Of a DNA stretch of 43,461 nucleotides, positions 6,993 through 16,158 are shown one piece after another. Numbering within the stretch: position 1 is the stretch's first letter; every line of letters begins with the position of its first letter. The stretch lies in assembly GCA_017395215.1 (NCBI GenBank), contig JAFPVW010000184.1:1-43461 (forward strand). The letters are read 5' to 3'. Under the pieces are notes generated by a model. That model was not told the origin of the DNA. It was given only the letters and a program-made list of their open reading frames with translations, and did no database searches. The translations under genes were made by a program, and so were the position numbers. The stretch is from Prevotella sp. (GTDB lineage Bacteria; Bacteroidota; Bacteroidia; Bacteroidales; Bacteroidaceae).

Positions 6993-9308
6993 ATGCAGAA
7001 AAATCTGGTTATCGTTGAGTCGCCTGCCAAGGCGAAGACGATTGAGAAGTTCTTAGGCAAGGACTTCAAAGTGATGTCGAGCTACGGCCACATCCGCGAC
7101 TTGAAGAAAAAAGAACTGAGTATAGACGACACATCGCTGGAACCCGAGTACGAGATTCCCGACGAGAAGAAAAAGCTGGTCAGCGAACTGAAGAAGCAAG
7201 CCAAGGAGGCCGAGAAGGTGTGGCTGGCATCCGATGAAGACCGGGAGGGAGAGGCCATCTCCTGGCACCTCTGCGAGGTGTTGGGACTGGACGAAGAGAA
7301 GACCAACCGCATCGTGTTCCACGAAATTACAAAGCCCGCCATCCTGAAGGCCATTGAGCATCCGCGCCACCTGGACATGAACCTGGTGAACGCCCAGCAG
7401 GCCCGCCGCGTACTCGACCGTCTGGTTGGCTTCAAGCTGTCGCCCGTGCTGTGGCGCAAGGTGAAGCCGGCCCTGTCGGCTGGTCGTGTGCAGAGCGTGG
7501 CCGTCAGACTGATTGTAGAGCGTGAGCGCGAGTTGCAGGCCTTCAAGACTGAGGCTTACTACAGCGTGAACGCCATCTTCGGCGTTACCAACGACGACGG
7601 CTCGCAGTCGGAGGTGAGGGCCATGCTGGCCACCCGCCTGAAGACCCATGAGGAGGTGGAACAATTCCTCGAAGCCTGCAAGGAGGCGAGGTTTGTAGTC
7701 GGCAACGTGCAGAACAAGCCCGTGAAGCGTACGCCGGCACCGCCCTTCACGACGTCGACGCTGCAGCAGGAGGCTGCCCGCAAACTGGGATTCACCGTGA
7801 GCCAGACGATGATGGTGGCGCAGCGCCTGTATGAGAGCGGACGCATTACCTACATGCGTACCGACTCGGTGAACCTGTCGAATCTCTGCTTAGGTGCCTC
7901 GAAGACGGAGATTACCAATCTTTACGGCGAGAACTACTCAAAGACGCGCCAGTACCATACCAGCGCGAAGGGTGCACAGGAGGCCCACGAGGCCATCCGC
8001 CCGACCTATATGGACCAACAGGCCATCGAGGGCACGGCTCAGGAGAGGAAGTTGTACGACCTCATCTGGAAGCGCACCATCGCATCGCAGATGGCCGACG
8101 CCGAGATGGAGAAGACGACCGTGGAAATAAACATTGAGAATCTGGACTTCAAGCTTCAGAACTCAGCATTCATCGCTCAGGGCGAGGTCGTGAAGTTCGA
8201 CGGTTTCCTGAAGGTCTATCGGGAGTCGAGCGACGACGAAGACCAGCAGCAGGACGAGTTCAGCCACGTGCTGCCCCCCCTGAATCAGGGAACAGAGCTG
8301 GCACGCCGCGAGATTGCCGCCGTCGAACGGTTCAGTCAGGGACCGCAGCGCTATACGGAGGCTTCGCTGGTACACAAGCTCGAGGAACTGGGCATCGGCC
8401 GTCCGTCGACCTACGCCCCCACCATCTCGACCATCCAGCAGCGTGAGTATGTGGCCAAGGGCGACAAGAAAGGCGAGGAGCGTGAGTACACCGTCGATAC
8501 CCTCAAAGGCAAGCAGGTGACGCAGAAAGTGCGCCGCGAAATGGCCGGCTCGGACAAGGGCAAGCTCATGCCTACCGACATCGGCATCGTTGTGAACGAC
8601 TTCCTGATGGAGAACTTCCCGGGCATCATGGACTACAACTTCACGGCAAAGGTGGAGCAGGACTTCGACAAGATTGCCGAGGGCGGCGAGACTTGGACGA
8701 AGATGCTGAAGACCTTCGACAAGGGCTTCGAACCTACCGTCGACAAGGCCATGAACAGCCGCAACGAGCATAAAGCCGGCGAGCGACAGCTGGGCAAAGA
8801 CCCGAAGTCGGGGAAGCCTGTGTTTGTCAAGATCGGGCGGTTCGGACCGGTGGTACAGATAGGCTCAGCCGAGGACAAGGAGAAGCCGCAGTTTGCTCAG
8901 CTGCCCAAGGAACTGAGCATAGAGAGCGTCAGCCTGGAGGAGGCGCTCGAACTGTTTAAGCTGCCTCGCGAGATAGGCCTGTATGAGGGCAAGACCGTGA
9001 CCATAGGCACCGGCCGCTTCGGACCTTACGTCATGCACGCCGGCAAGTACACGTCGCTGCCGAAGGGAGCCGACCCGATGGCCGTCACACTGGAGGAGGC
9101 CGTCGCGCTGATTGAGGAGAAGCGCAAGGCCGACACGCAGAAACACCTGAAGATTTTTACTGAGGACGAAAAACTCGAGGTGCTCAACGGCCGCTACGGC
9201 CCCTACCTGGCCTACGACGGCAAGAACTACCGACTGCCGAAGGCTATGCACGAGAGAGCCGCCGAACTGACCTACGACGAGTGTATGGCTATAATCAACA
9301 AGGGATGA
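6993..9308 (+). CDS. topA: Type I DNA topoisomerase (topoisomerase I)
   Basis: The 771-residue enzyme relaxes negatively supercoiled DNA by a type IA mechanism. The Toprim start VIVESPAKAKTIEKFLG (residues 6-22), the acidic triad region SDEDREGEAI (around 81-90) and the active-site block RITYMRTDSVNLS, with Tyr287 as nucleophile, are all present. The C-terminus carries topoisomerase C-terminal repeats (GRFGPVVQIG, GRFGPYVMHAGKY, GRYGPYLAYDGKNY) in place of four-cysteine zinc ribbons, as is normal for Bacteroidetes. The start fits the family N-terminus. Its TGA overlaps the ATG of the shikimate kinase gene, so the two are cotranscribed. Confidence 0.97.
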   Translation: MQKNLVIVESPAKAKTIEKFLGKDFKVMSSYGHIRDLKKKELSIDDTSLEPEYEIPDEKKKLVSELKKQAKEAEKVWLASDEDREGEAISWHLCEVLGLDEEKTNRIVFHEITKPAILKAIEHPRHLDMNLVNAQQARRVLDRLVGFKLSPVLWRKVKPALSAGRVQSVAVRLIVERERELQAFKTEAYYSVNAIFGVTNDDGSQSEVRAMLATRLKTHEEVEQFLEACKEARFVVGNVQNKPVKRTPAPPFTTSTLQQEAARKLGFTVSQTMMVAQRLYESGRITYMRTDSVNLSNLCLGASKTEITNLYGENYSKTRQYHTSAKGAQEAHEAIRPTYMDQQAIEGTAQERKLYDLIWKRTIASQMADAEMEKTTVEINIENLDFKLQNSAFIAQGEVVKFDGFLKVYRESSDDEDQQQDEFSHVLPPLNQGTELARREIAAVERFSQGPQRYTEASLVHKLEELGIGRPSTYAPTISTIQQREYVAKGDKKGEEREYTVDTLKGKQVTQKVRREMAGSDKGKLMPTDIGIVVNDFLMENFPGIMDYNFTAKVEQDFDKIAEGGETWTKMLKTFDKGFEPTVDKAMNSRNEHKAGERQLGKDPKSGKPVFVKIGRFGPVVQIGSAEDKEKPQFAQLPKELSIESVSLEEALELFKLPREIGLYEGKTVTIGTGRFGPYVMHAGKYTSLPKGADPMAVTLEEAVALIEEKRKADTQKHLKIFTEDEKLEVLNGRYGPYLAYDGKNYRLPKAMHERAAELTYDECMAIINKG

Positions 9309-9832
9309 AGAGGATTGTCCTGATAGGCTACATGGGGTCGGGGAAGACCACCGTGGGCAAGGCGCTGGCCAAGGAGATAGGACTGCCGTTCTACGACCTG
9401 GACTGGTATATCGAGAGCCGCATGCGGAAGAAGGTGAGCCAGATTTTTGCCGAGCGCGGCGAGGAGGGCTTCCGACAGATAGAGCGCAACATGCTGCACG
9501 AGGTGGCAGAGTTCGAGGATGTCGTCGTCAGCTGTGGCGGCGGCACGCCATGCTTCTTCGACAACATAGACTACCTGAACCAGCAGGCACAGGTGGTCTA
9601 CCTGCGCTGTGAGCCCGAGGTGCTGCGCCAGCACCTGCTGATGGGCAAGGGCGACCGTCCGCTGCTGAAGGGCAAGACCCCGGAGGAGCTGATTGGCTTT
9701 ATCAGCGAGCAGGTAGCCTACCGCGAACAGTTCTACACCAAGGCGCGCTACACACTCGACGTGAGTCTGATGGACAACTACGAGAAAATCAAGATTACAA
9801 TAGATAAACTGAAGGAGCTGCTCGACCTGTAA
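9305..9832 (+). CDS. aroK: Shikimate kinase
   Basis: The 175-residue protein phosphorylates shikimate with ATP in the chorismate pathway. Walker A is GYMGSGKTT (8-16), the substrate-binding DLDWYIE follows at 31-37, and CGGGTP carries the Gly loop that contacts shikimate. The RPLL stretch (GDRPLLKG) corresponds to the lid arginine. Length matches the family. I start it at 9305, where ATGA overlaps the topA stop; an in-frame ATG at 9281 would add eight residues that do not belong to the family. The topA-aroK coupling suggests an operon continuing to 11251. Confidence 0.95.
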   Translation: MKRIVLIGYMGSGKTTVGKALAKEIGLPFYDLDWYIESRMRKKVSQIFAERGEEGFRQIERNMLHEVAEFEDVVVSCGGGTPCFFDNIDYLNQQAQVVYLRCEPEVLRQHLLMGKGDRPLLKGKTPEELIGFISEQVAYREQFYTKARYTLDVSLMDNYEKIKITIDKLKELLDL

Positions 9833-9867
9833 GTACATCAACAGTTGGCTGTTCGGATGATTGGAAA

Positions 9868-10680
9868 ATGAAGAAGATTCTGCTGATAAACGACGTCGTG
9901 GGCTATAGCCACGTGGGCATGGTGGCGATGATGCCCATCCTGACCTACCTGGGCCACCCGACGTACAACCTGCCGACGTCGCTCGTGTCGAACACGCTCG
10001 ACTACGGCCGTTTCAACGTGCTCGACACGACGGAATACATGCGCGGCGTACTGCCCGTCTGGCGCGACCTCGGCTTCACGTTCGACGCCGTCTGCACCGG
10101 ACTGATGTTCAGCGAGGAGCAGGCCGTGCTGGTGTCGACATACTGCACCGAACTGTCGCGGCAGGGCACCACCATCTTCGTCGACCCCATCATGGGCGAC
10201 GGCGGGCGGCTCTACAACGGCATCACGCAGCGCTCCGTCGAACTGATGCGCCAAATGGTCGCGGTGGCCGACCTGACCTTCCCCAACTATACCGAGGCCT
10301 GCTACCTCACGTCGATGCCCTACCTGCCGGAAGGCATGACGTGGCAGGAGGCGCGCGAGATGCTCAGCCGCCTGCGCGACATTGGCTGCCGCTCGGCCCT
10401 GGTCACGAGTGCCAAGGTGGAGGGCCAGAGCTGCGTCATCGGCTACAACCACTATGACGGCGAGTTCTTCAGGCTGGACTACGACGAGATTCCCGTCCTC
10501 ATCCACGGCACGGGCGACATCTTCTCGGCGGTGCTCATCGGCCACCTGATGAAGGGCGAACCGCTCAAGCAGTGTACGCGCACCGCCATGGACGTGGTCA
10601 GCCGCCTCATCGACCGCAACCGCGACCTCGACGACAAGAAACGGGGCATTCCCATCGAGAAGTGCCTCGACCTGCTATAG
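9868..10680 (+). CDS. Pyridoxamine/pyridoxal kinase (ribokinase fold)
   Basis: The 270-residue product matches PdxK/PdxY-type kinases, which phosphorylate B6 vitamers for pyridoxal-5-phosphate salvage. Visible features are the N-terminal INDVVGYSHVG stretch, VDPIMGDGG near residue 109, the LTFPNYTEA substrate/metal motif and the C-terminal anion-hole signature HGTGDIFSAVL, whose Asp is the catalytic base. It has no signal peptide and is cytoplasmic. It follows aroK by 35 bp in the same direction with no terminator. Assignment to the pyridoxamine-kinase branch of the family is by overall resemblance, so I leave the symbol blank. Confidence 0.85.
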   Translation: MKKILLINDVVGYSHVGMVAMMPILTYLGHPTYNLPTSLVSNTLDYGRFNVLDTTEYMRGVLPVWRDLGFTFDAVCTGLMFSEEQAVLVSTYCTELSRQGTTIFVDPIMGDGGRLYNGITQRSVELMRQMVAVADLTFPNYTEACYLTSMPYLPEGMTWQEAREMLSRLRDIGCRSALVTSAKVEGQSCVIGYNHYDGEFFRLDYDEIPVLIHGTGDIFSAVLIGHLMKGEPLKQCTRTAMDVVSRLIDRNRDLDDKKRGIPIEKCLDLL

Positions 10681-10699
10681 AAACTAAAGAACAAAAACA

Positions 10700-11251
10700 A
10701 TGAAGACAAGACACCTCATCACCGCCTGTCTGCTGTGCTGCGGCGTTGCCGCAGCCCTCACCGCCTGCAACAAACAGACAACAAACGCTCCAGCCGCCGA
10801 TCCTAAGACTACCACGACTACCGAGGCCGCCGATGCCGGACAATACGAAGACATCGAGCTGCCCTCCCCCGTCGGCTCCCCGCTCCGCGTGAGCGACTAC
10901 GTGGCGAAAAACAAGTACACCCTCGTCGACTTCTGGGCCTCGTGGTGCGGACCCTGCCGTGCTGAGATGCCCACCGTCGTCCAGGCCTATACCGACTACC
11001 ACGCCAAGGGCTTGGAGGTGGTCGGCGTATCATTGGACAACGACCACGATGCCTGGGTGAATGCCATCGAGGAACTCCAGATGCCCTGGCCGCAGATGAG
11101 CGACCTCAAGGGCTGGAACTGCGCCGGAGCCAAACTCTACAACGTCCGCGCCATCCCCGCCAACGTGCTCATCGACCAAAAAGGAAAGATCGTTGCCACG
11201 AACCTGCGCGGCAACGACCTGTTAGACAAGCTGGCTGAGCTTCTGAACTAA
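10700..11251 (+). CDS. TlpA-like thioredoxin-fold lipoprotein
   Basis: The 183-residue protein has a lipoprotein signal ending LTAC (lipid Cys23), a Thr/Ala-rich linker and a TlpA/ResA-like thioredoxin domain with WASWCGPC (redox Cys83 and Cys86) and the cis-Pro loop AIPANVLID. It should act in the periplasm or at the envelope as a thiol-disulfide reductase. It lies 19 bp after the kinase gene, probably as the last gene of the topA operon. Only 12 bp separate its stop from that of the convergent lipoprotein gene, with no hairpin between them. Confidence 0.9.
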   Translation: MKTRHLITACLLCCGVAAALTACNKQTTNAPAADPKTTTTTEAADAGQYEDIELPSPVGSPLRVSDYVAKNKYTLVDFWASWCGPCRAEMPTVVQAYTDYHAKGLEVVGVSLDNDHDAWVNAIEELQMPWPQMSDLKGWNCAGAKLYNVRAIPANVLIDQKGKIVATNLRGNDLLDKLAELLN

Positions 11252-11263
11252 GCTCCCTTTTAC

Positions 11264-11905
11264 TCAACGCTCCCTCATAGAACGGGCGAAGGAGCCGCTG
11301 GCGACGCTGACGGCTTCTGATTCGCCCGAGACTTGACGTGCCTCCTCGGAACGGTCGATGAAGTCGGTACGTGCAGCGTCGGTAGTCTCACGGCTGTGAT
11401 AATACTGCTGGTGTGAGAATCCGCCGTAGCTGCCCCTGCGGCTGCTGTAGTAACCCCAGTCACCATAGCTGCTGCTCTCGAAGTCGAACTGAATGCGACG
11501 GCTGCTGTAGTCGCGGATATAGCCCCGGAAGCGGTTGCTGGTGAGCGAGTAGTCGATAATGTAGATGGGGCTCCACTTGTCGTCGTCGTAGATGAGCGTT
11601 ATTTCACCGTCGACGATGAACCACTTGAAGGTGCAGTAGGCGTAGTCGTTGCGGGGCGAACGGGTGTCGTAGTCCAGTTCCTCGCCGCGGCCGCTGGTGT
11701 AGTACTCACCCTTCGAGGTGAAGCGCATCACCGTGGCGTACTCGCTGCCGGAGAGTCCCCAGCGGTTGCTGTAGTAGGCACCGACATAGCCTTGCCAGTC
11801 GCAATCGCGCAGTTGCTGGGCGATGTAGTCGTCTTCTTCCTCGCAGCTGGTCAAAGTGGCCATCATGGCGGCCATCATTGATAATAGTAAAATGGTCTTT
11901 TTCAT
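11264..11905 (-). CDS. Lipoprotein of unknown function, Tyr/Ser/Arg-rich tail
   Basis: The 213-residue product has a lipoprotein signal (MKKTILLLSMMAAMMATLTSC, Cys21). The middle (residues 35-140) is beta-rich and acidic and resembles lipocalin-like small Bacteroidales lipoproteins, but I cannot name a family. From about 140 it contains repeated YYSSRR/SSYG/GGF segments and then a disordered Ser/Glu/Arg tail. It lies 15 bp downstream of the pectinase gene on the same strand, so the two are probably cotranscribed from the promoter near 16060. Confidence 0.7.
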   Translation of the reverse strand: MKKTILLLSMMAAMMATLTSCEEEDDYIAQQLRDCDWQGYVGAYYSNRWGLSGSEYATVMRFTSKGEYYTSGRGEELDYDTRSPRNDYAYCTFKWFIVDGEITLIYDDDKWSPIYIIDYSLTSNRFRGYIRDYSSRRIQFDFESSSYGDWGYYSSRRGSYGGFSHQQYYHSRETTDAARTDFIDRSEEARQVSGESEAVSVASGSFARSMRER

Positions 11906-11920
11906 TTTCTCTTGTTTTAT

Positions 11921-14900
11921 TTAATGGTTAATAAATTTCTTGCCCTTACTGATGTTGATTCCGCGCCGGGGCTGGGGCAGGCGGGTGCCGCTGAGACTGT
12001 AGGTGGCCGGGACTTCCGCGCCGCTTTTTACGGCTTCGACGGAGACTATGGGCTGGATGCCTTCGGCCATTGCCGGGCGGCCCAGCACACCCTGTTCGGA
12101 AACGCTCTGCACACTGACGGAGACAGGAGCCAGACCGCCGCCAAATGTCATAGAACTGCCGGTCTGTAGGTAATAACGTCCGTCGACGGTCAGCAGGAAG
12201 CAGGCGGCCTGGCCCGTGGGGTCAGTCCAGCTGAGGGTCGGTCCGTTGACGGTCAGCACCGGGGCGTCGAGGATGCGGCCCTGAAGGTCGGCCTGCCACT
12301 GGTCGGAGCCGCTGAGCACGTTCTGGATAGTGTATGTGGCGGCTTCGGCTTCGGTGAGCACGGCCTTGCTCGTGACGGTCTTGCCGTCGGCGGTAAACTG
12401 CGTCTTGCGCTGGCTGAGGTCCACGGGTTGGCCAGCGGCGTCGCGGGTGTTATACTCGGCCATCTGGATGGGCAGTCCGCCCATGTCGCGCCAGCCGGCG
12501 GGGGTGATGCTGACACCGGAGGCCAGCTGCGTGTCGATGAACGTGGCCTTCGGCGTGTCGCCCCATGGACGGCCCAAGTCGGTGGTAACGGCCCAAGGCA
12601 ACGCTATATCCGTTCCCGACTGCTGAGTGATGTAGGCGTCGCGGAAGACGTAGCCCCACTGGGGGTTGATGTGGGTGGGGGCGACGATGACGTTCGTTGA
12701 GTTGGTCAGCTGCAGGGTGTCGCGGTCGAAGAAGACGTCGCCGGCATTGTAGATGAAGTCGGTGGTGCCGCTGATGCGGCACTCGCGGACGAGGTGGCGC
12801 TGGCCGTTACGGCCCGTGCGGTAGGTGTCCTGCCAGCCGTTGATGCGGCACTGGGTGACGCTGACGCGGTCGCCGAGGGTGTAGAGTGCCAGTGCCTGCT
12901 TGCCCTGTCCGTAGGTGTTGCTGATGGTCAGGTTGTCGAGGGTCACGTCGTTGGCGTTGACGTAGACGGTGGCTGTCTTGCCGATGTTGCCGTTGTCGTC
13001 CTTGTTCTTGTTATCGGTGATGATGACGCGGTCGCGGCTCTGGCCGGTCAGATGGATGTAGGGCTTGTTAATCTCCACGTGCTCGTTGTAGGTGCCGGCT
13101 TCTATGAAAATATAATAAGGTGAGTCCTTGGTGGCTTTCTGCTCGGCAGCAGCAACAGCGGCGGCGATGGTCGGGAAGTAGGTCTGGCCCTGCGAAGTAA
13201 CGCCCGGGGTGGCGGTGGGACTGACGACGGCGTTGAAGATGACGCGGCGCTCCACCGGCTTCGCCGTCTTGTAGGGCGTGAGGTCGATGAGCCCGTCGGC
13301 CACGCCGTTGAGGAACACCTCGAGGTTGGAGTATCCGCTCTCGGTGAGCCGGTAGCCGTCGGTGGCGTCGGCGGGGTTCAGTCCGGCGGCCAGCTCGTAG
13401 TCGTCGGGCATGCCGTCGCTGTCGGTGTCCTTCATCAGCTGCTCGCCTTCGTCCATGCCGAGCCAGGGCCACTGGCTGGTCTTGACGGTCTGGCCCGTGG
13501 CCTCGTCGAGGGCGTAGAACTCGTCGGTGCGCTCCAGACGGACGTCGGCGGGCGAGTTGATGATGCCGGCGGCGGGCGTCGTGGTGTTGCCGTTCTTAGG
13601 GCTGGTGAAGCTTGCGCCGTGGAACTGCGGGTCGCGGCGGCCGGCGGCCTCGTCGAGCAGTCGGCGGTCCACCTCGTCGTAGCGGGGCAGCGAGGCGCCG
13701 GCGCTGGTGGTGACGGCGCTGAAGGCCTCGTCGGCAGTCTCATACTGCATGCCGTTCAGGGCGTAGGGCAGCTCGTGGAGCAGGGCCTTGTCGGCCAGCG
13801 TCTGCGAGGGCGACACCGACCAGAAGTTCATGGCGCGCGAGGCGTTGTCGCTGACGAAGCCGTAGTAGTTGTCCTGGTTTACCTTCTGCAGCTCGGCGTT
13901 GCTCCAGATGCTGGTGGCCGGCGCCCACTTTGATGATGTCTCGAACTTATTGCCGCTGAGATACCACTCGCCCACCTGGTTGATGTTGTCGCCCGAAGCC
14001 GACACGAAGTAGCGTCGGCTGGCGGCACCGCTCTTGGTGGCGGGGCCAGGGCGGTAGTAGTTGTTCACCATATAGACGCGGTCGTAGTCGCCGGCGATGC
14101 CCGTGGAGCATTCGCCGCCGTAGACGGAGTTGTGGCTGCCCCAGTTGAAGATGACATTGTTGACGAACTCATTGTCGGCCTGCCGGTCGTGGGTATTGGG
14201 GCGCACGCCGTTGAAGCGGGGCGTTCGGCTCATGCTGTTACTGATGAGGCAGTGGTGCATGGTGCCGTGCTCGCCGCCCCACTGCATGCCATAGGAGCGC
14301 TCGCCCTTGACGTTCTTCGAGTAGTAGAGACCCTCGGCCGAGATGCACCACTGCATGGTGGTGGAGTCGCAGTCGTAGAGCGTCAGGTTCTCCTCCATCG
14401 ACCACGACAGCGAGCAGTGGTCGAGCACCACGTGGTGGGTGTTCTCCACGTCGAGGGGCGACATGCTGTTGGCGGTCAGGTCGCCTGAGCGGAAGCGTAT
14501 GTGGCGGATGATGATGTTGGGCTGCGAGATCTTCATCTGGTAGCCGGCAATACAGATGCCGCCGCCGGGAGCCGTCTGTCCGGCAATGGTGATGTTGGGA
14601 TGGTTCAGCGCGAGCTTCGACGTCAGGTAAATGGTACCGCAGGTACGGAAGAGGATGGTGCGCGGCGTGTCGTCGCCCGTGCGGAGTGCCCAGCGCAGGG
14701 TGCCCTCGACGAGGGCGTTGTCAGGGCAGTCGTCGTTGCGGGTGACGTAATAGACCTTGGCACCACGGTTGTCGGTCATGCGACCGCCGGTGGTGAAGCG
14801 GCCGTAGCCCTCAGCACCGGGGAAGGCAGTGAGGTCGGCACGGTAGTTATCGATCATGGCGAACTGGGCATATACAGCCCTGTCGGTGTCGAGCTTGAAA

Positions 14901-16027
14901 GTATATTGCTGCGATGTCGAGAGCAGGCGGCCGTCAGCATCTTTCCAGCCTACAAAGTAGTGACCCTTCTGGGCCGTGGCCGTCAGGGTGACAGTGGTGC
15001 CGGCGTTGCAGGTAATCTTTTCTGAGTTGAAGATAGTGATGATGGGTACACCGTCGGCCGTGCCGCTGACGCTGCCCATCTGCGGGTTCGTCGTGCCGTA
15101 GACGAGCGTAGCCTCGGGCAGCTTGGTGAAGCGGGCCTCAGCCTGTGTGTCGGTGTTGATGGTAAAGGTATGGGGATTGTCCTTGGCCACGAGTGCGCCG
15201 CCCTGATACCAGCCTTCGAAGGCGTAGCCGACGTTAGGCGTGGCGGTGCAGGTAACGTTGTCGCCGGTGACGACCGATGTCGTGGCGGGATGGACGGTGC
15301 CGGCTCCCTCTGGCGAGACGATGGCGGTGAACGAGCTGGTCTGCACGGAGCCGCCAAGCGTGGCGTTACCTGTCAGCGTGACGTTGCCCATGGCCAGGTT
15401 CTTGCCGTTCTGGTAGCCCTTCGCCATGCGCACCACCACCTGCCAGGCATCGTTGCTGGCCGTTGCGGTGGCGGGCACGTCGAACGACACGTCATCGTAG
15501 TGGGCATCGACGTCGGAGTGACTGTTCACCTTGCCCAACTCGTAGGTCTGCGTCACCTCGCCGTCGGCATTCAGCTTGCGCAGCACCACCTCGAAGGCAG
15601 CCGCCGTATTCTTCACCCACGACGCCACGCTCAGGCTGACGCGCGTCGGCACGTAGGTCAGCTCGCCAGTGGGCTTCAGCTGCAGCGTCATGCCGTAGTC
15701 GTCGGTGCCGTCGGCGGCTCCCTGCACCTTGAAGCGCAACAGGGCGAGGCCCGTCACCTCGCGGGTGGCGTAGCTCGCCGGCGTGATGGTGGCCTGAAAC
15801 GCTAACTTCGGGCCGAAGGCGACGCTCGTGCTGAGCATCTTCGACACGTCGGTTCCTTCGCAGGCAATGGTTGCGGCGGTCGCCTTCTCATAGGCTGCGC
15901 CGCCCGGGGCAAGGTCCTTGATGGTCTTATCGAGTGCCCAGTGGGTGGTCACCACCGCCGTCTGGGCGTTCAGGGTCATGGCAGTCAGCAGCAGGGCTAT
16001 CATGCCGAAAAGAGTTCTTCTTTGCAT
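11921..16027 (-). CDS. Secreted pectate lyase (PL1-like) - pectin methylesterase (CE8) fusion
   Basis: The 1368-residue exported protein starts with a signal peptide (MQRRTLFGMIALLLTAMTLNAQ). Domains in order: a beta-rich N-terminal region (30-230); two InlB-type repeats (about 230-390; GWYQGG, GWKDADG); a pectate-lyase beta-helix (about 400-790; FPGAEGYGRFTTGG, IAGQTAPGGG, DHCSLSWSMEE); a calcium-loop segment DTDSDGMPDDYE near 866; and a CE8 esterase (about 945-1190). The CE8 catalytic motifs are GWQDTYRTG, GTTDFIYNAG and LGRPWG. The C-terminus resembles Prevotella secreted-protein tails. De-esterification and lyase cleavage on one chain would degrade methylated pectin. I start it at 16027: the -7 box at 16059-16066 lies between this ATG and the in-frame ATG at 16099. 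Confidence 0.9.
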   Translation of the reverse strand: MQRRTLFGMIALLLTAMTLNAQTAVVTTHWALDKTIKDLAPGGAAYEKATAATIACEGTDVSKMLSTSVAFGPKLAFQATITPASYATREVTGLALLRFKVQGAADGTDDYGMTLQLKPTGELTYVPTRVSLSVASWVKNTAAAFEVVLRKLNADGEVTQTYELGKVNSHSDVDAHYDDVSFDVPATATASNDAWQVVVRMAKGYQNGKNLAMGNVTLTGNATLGGSVQTSSFTAIVSPEGAGTVHPATTSVVTGDNVTCTATPNVGYAFEGWYQGGALVAKDNPHTFTINTDTQAEARFTKLPEATLVYGTTNPQMGSVSGTADGVPIITIFNSEKITCNAGTTVTLTATAQKGHYFVGWKDADGRLLSTSQQYTFKLDTDRAVYAQFAMIDNYRADLTAFPGAEGYGRFTTGGRMTDNRGAKVYYVTRNDDCPDNALVEGTLRWALRTGDDTPRTILFRTCGTIYLTSKLALNHPNITIAGQTAPGGGICIAGYQMKISQPNIIIRHIRFRSGDLTANSMSPLDVENTHHVVLDHCSLSWSMEENLTLYDCDSTTMQWCISAEGLYYSKNVKGERSYGMQWGGEHGTMHHCLISNSMSRTPRFNGVRPNTHDRQADNEFVNNVIFNWGSHNSVYGGECSTGIAGDYDRVYMVNNYYRPGPATKSGAASRRYFVSASGDNINQVGEWYLSGNKFETSSKWAPATSIWSNAELQKVNQDNYYGFVSDNASRAMNFWSVSPSQTLADKALLHELPYALNGMQYETADEAFSAVTTSAGASLPRYDEVDRRLLDEAAGRRDPQFHGASFTSPKNGNTTTPAAGIINSPADVRLERTDEFYALDEATGQTVKTSQWPWLGMDEGEQLMKDTDSDGMPDDYELAAGLNPADATDGYRLTESGYSNLEVFLNGVADGLIDLTPYKTAKPVERRVIFNAVVSPTATPGVTSQGQTYFPTIAAAVAAAEQKATKDSPYYIFIEAGTYNEHVEINKPYIHLTGQSRDRVIITDNKNKDDNGNIGKTATVYVNANDVTLDNLTISNTYGQGKQALALYTLGDRVSVTQCRINGWQDTYRTGRNGQRHLVRECRISGTTDFIYNAGDVFFDRDTLQLTNSTNVIVAPTHINPQWGYVFRDAYITQQSGTDIALPWAVTTDLGRPWGDTPKATFIDTQLASGVSITPAGWRDMGGLPIQMAEYNTRDAAGQPVDLSQRKTQFTADGKTVTSKAVLTEAEAATYTIQNVLSGSDQWQADLQGRILDAPVLTVNGPTLSWTDPTGQAACFLLTVDGRYYLQTGSSMTFGGGLAPVSVSVQSVSEQGVLGRPAMAEGIQPIVSVEAVKSGAEVPATYSLSGTRLPQPRRGINISKGKKFINH

Positions 16028-16058
16028 TGTTGTCAGTAGTTTATTGTTTGTTTGTCGG

Positions 16059-16066
16059 CAAAGGTA
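16059..16066 (-). promoter_or_regulatory. -7 box of the pectinase gene
   Basis: The minus strand reads TACCTTTG, 31 bp upstream of the ATG at 16027. It faces away from the rluA-like promoter 43 bp to the right, so the two promoters are divergent. I see no clear TTTG at 19-20 bp. Confidence 0.6.
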
Positions 16067-16109
16067 CGCAATTATTCTAAGAAAACGCCCATATTTCACA
16101 TTTATTATT

Positions 16110-16117
16110 TATCTTTG
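16110..16117 (+). promoter_or_regulatory. -7 box of the rluA-like gene
   Basis: TATCTTTG, a good -7 box, ends only 8 bp before an ATG at 16126. A transcript would start at or beyond that ATG, which favours the next in-frame ATG at 16159 or a leaderless message. Confidence 0.6.
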
Positions 16118-16158
16118 CAGCCCAAATGGCAACAATTCATCCATTACATACCGATAAG

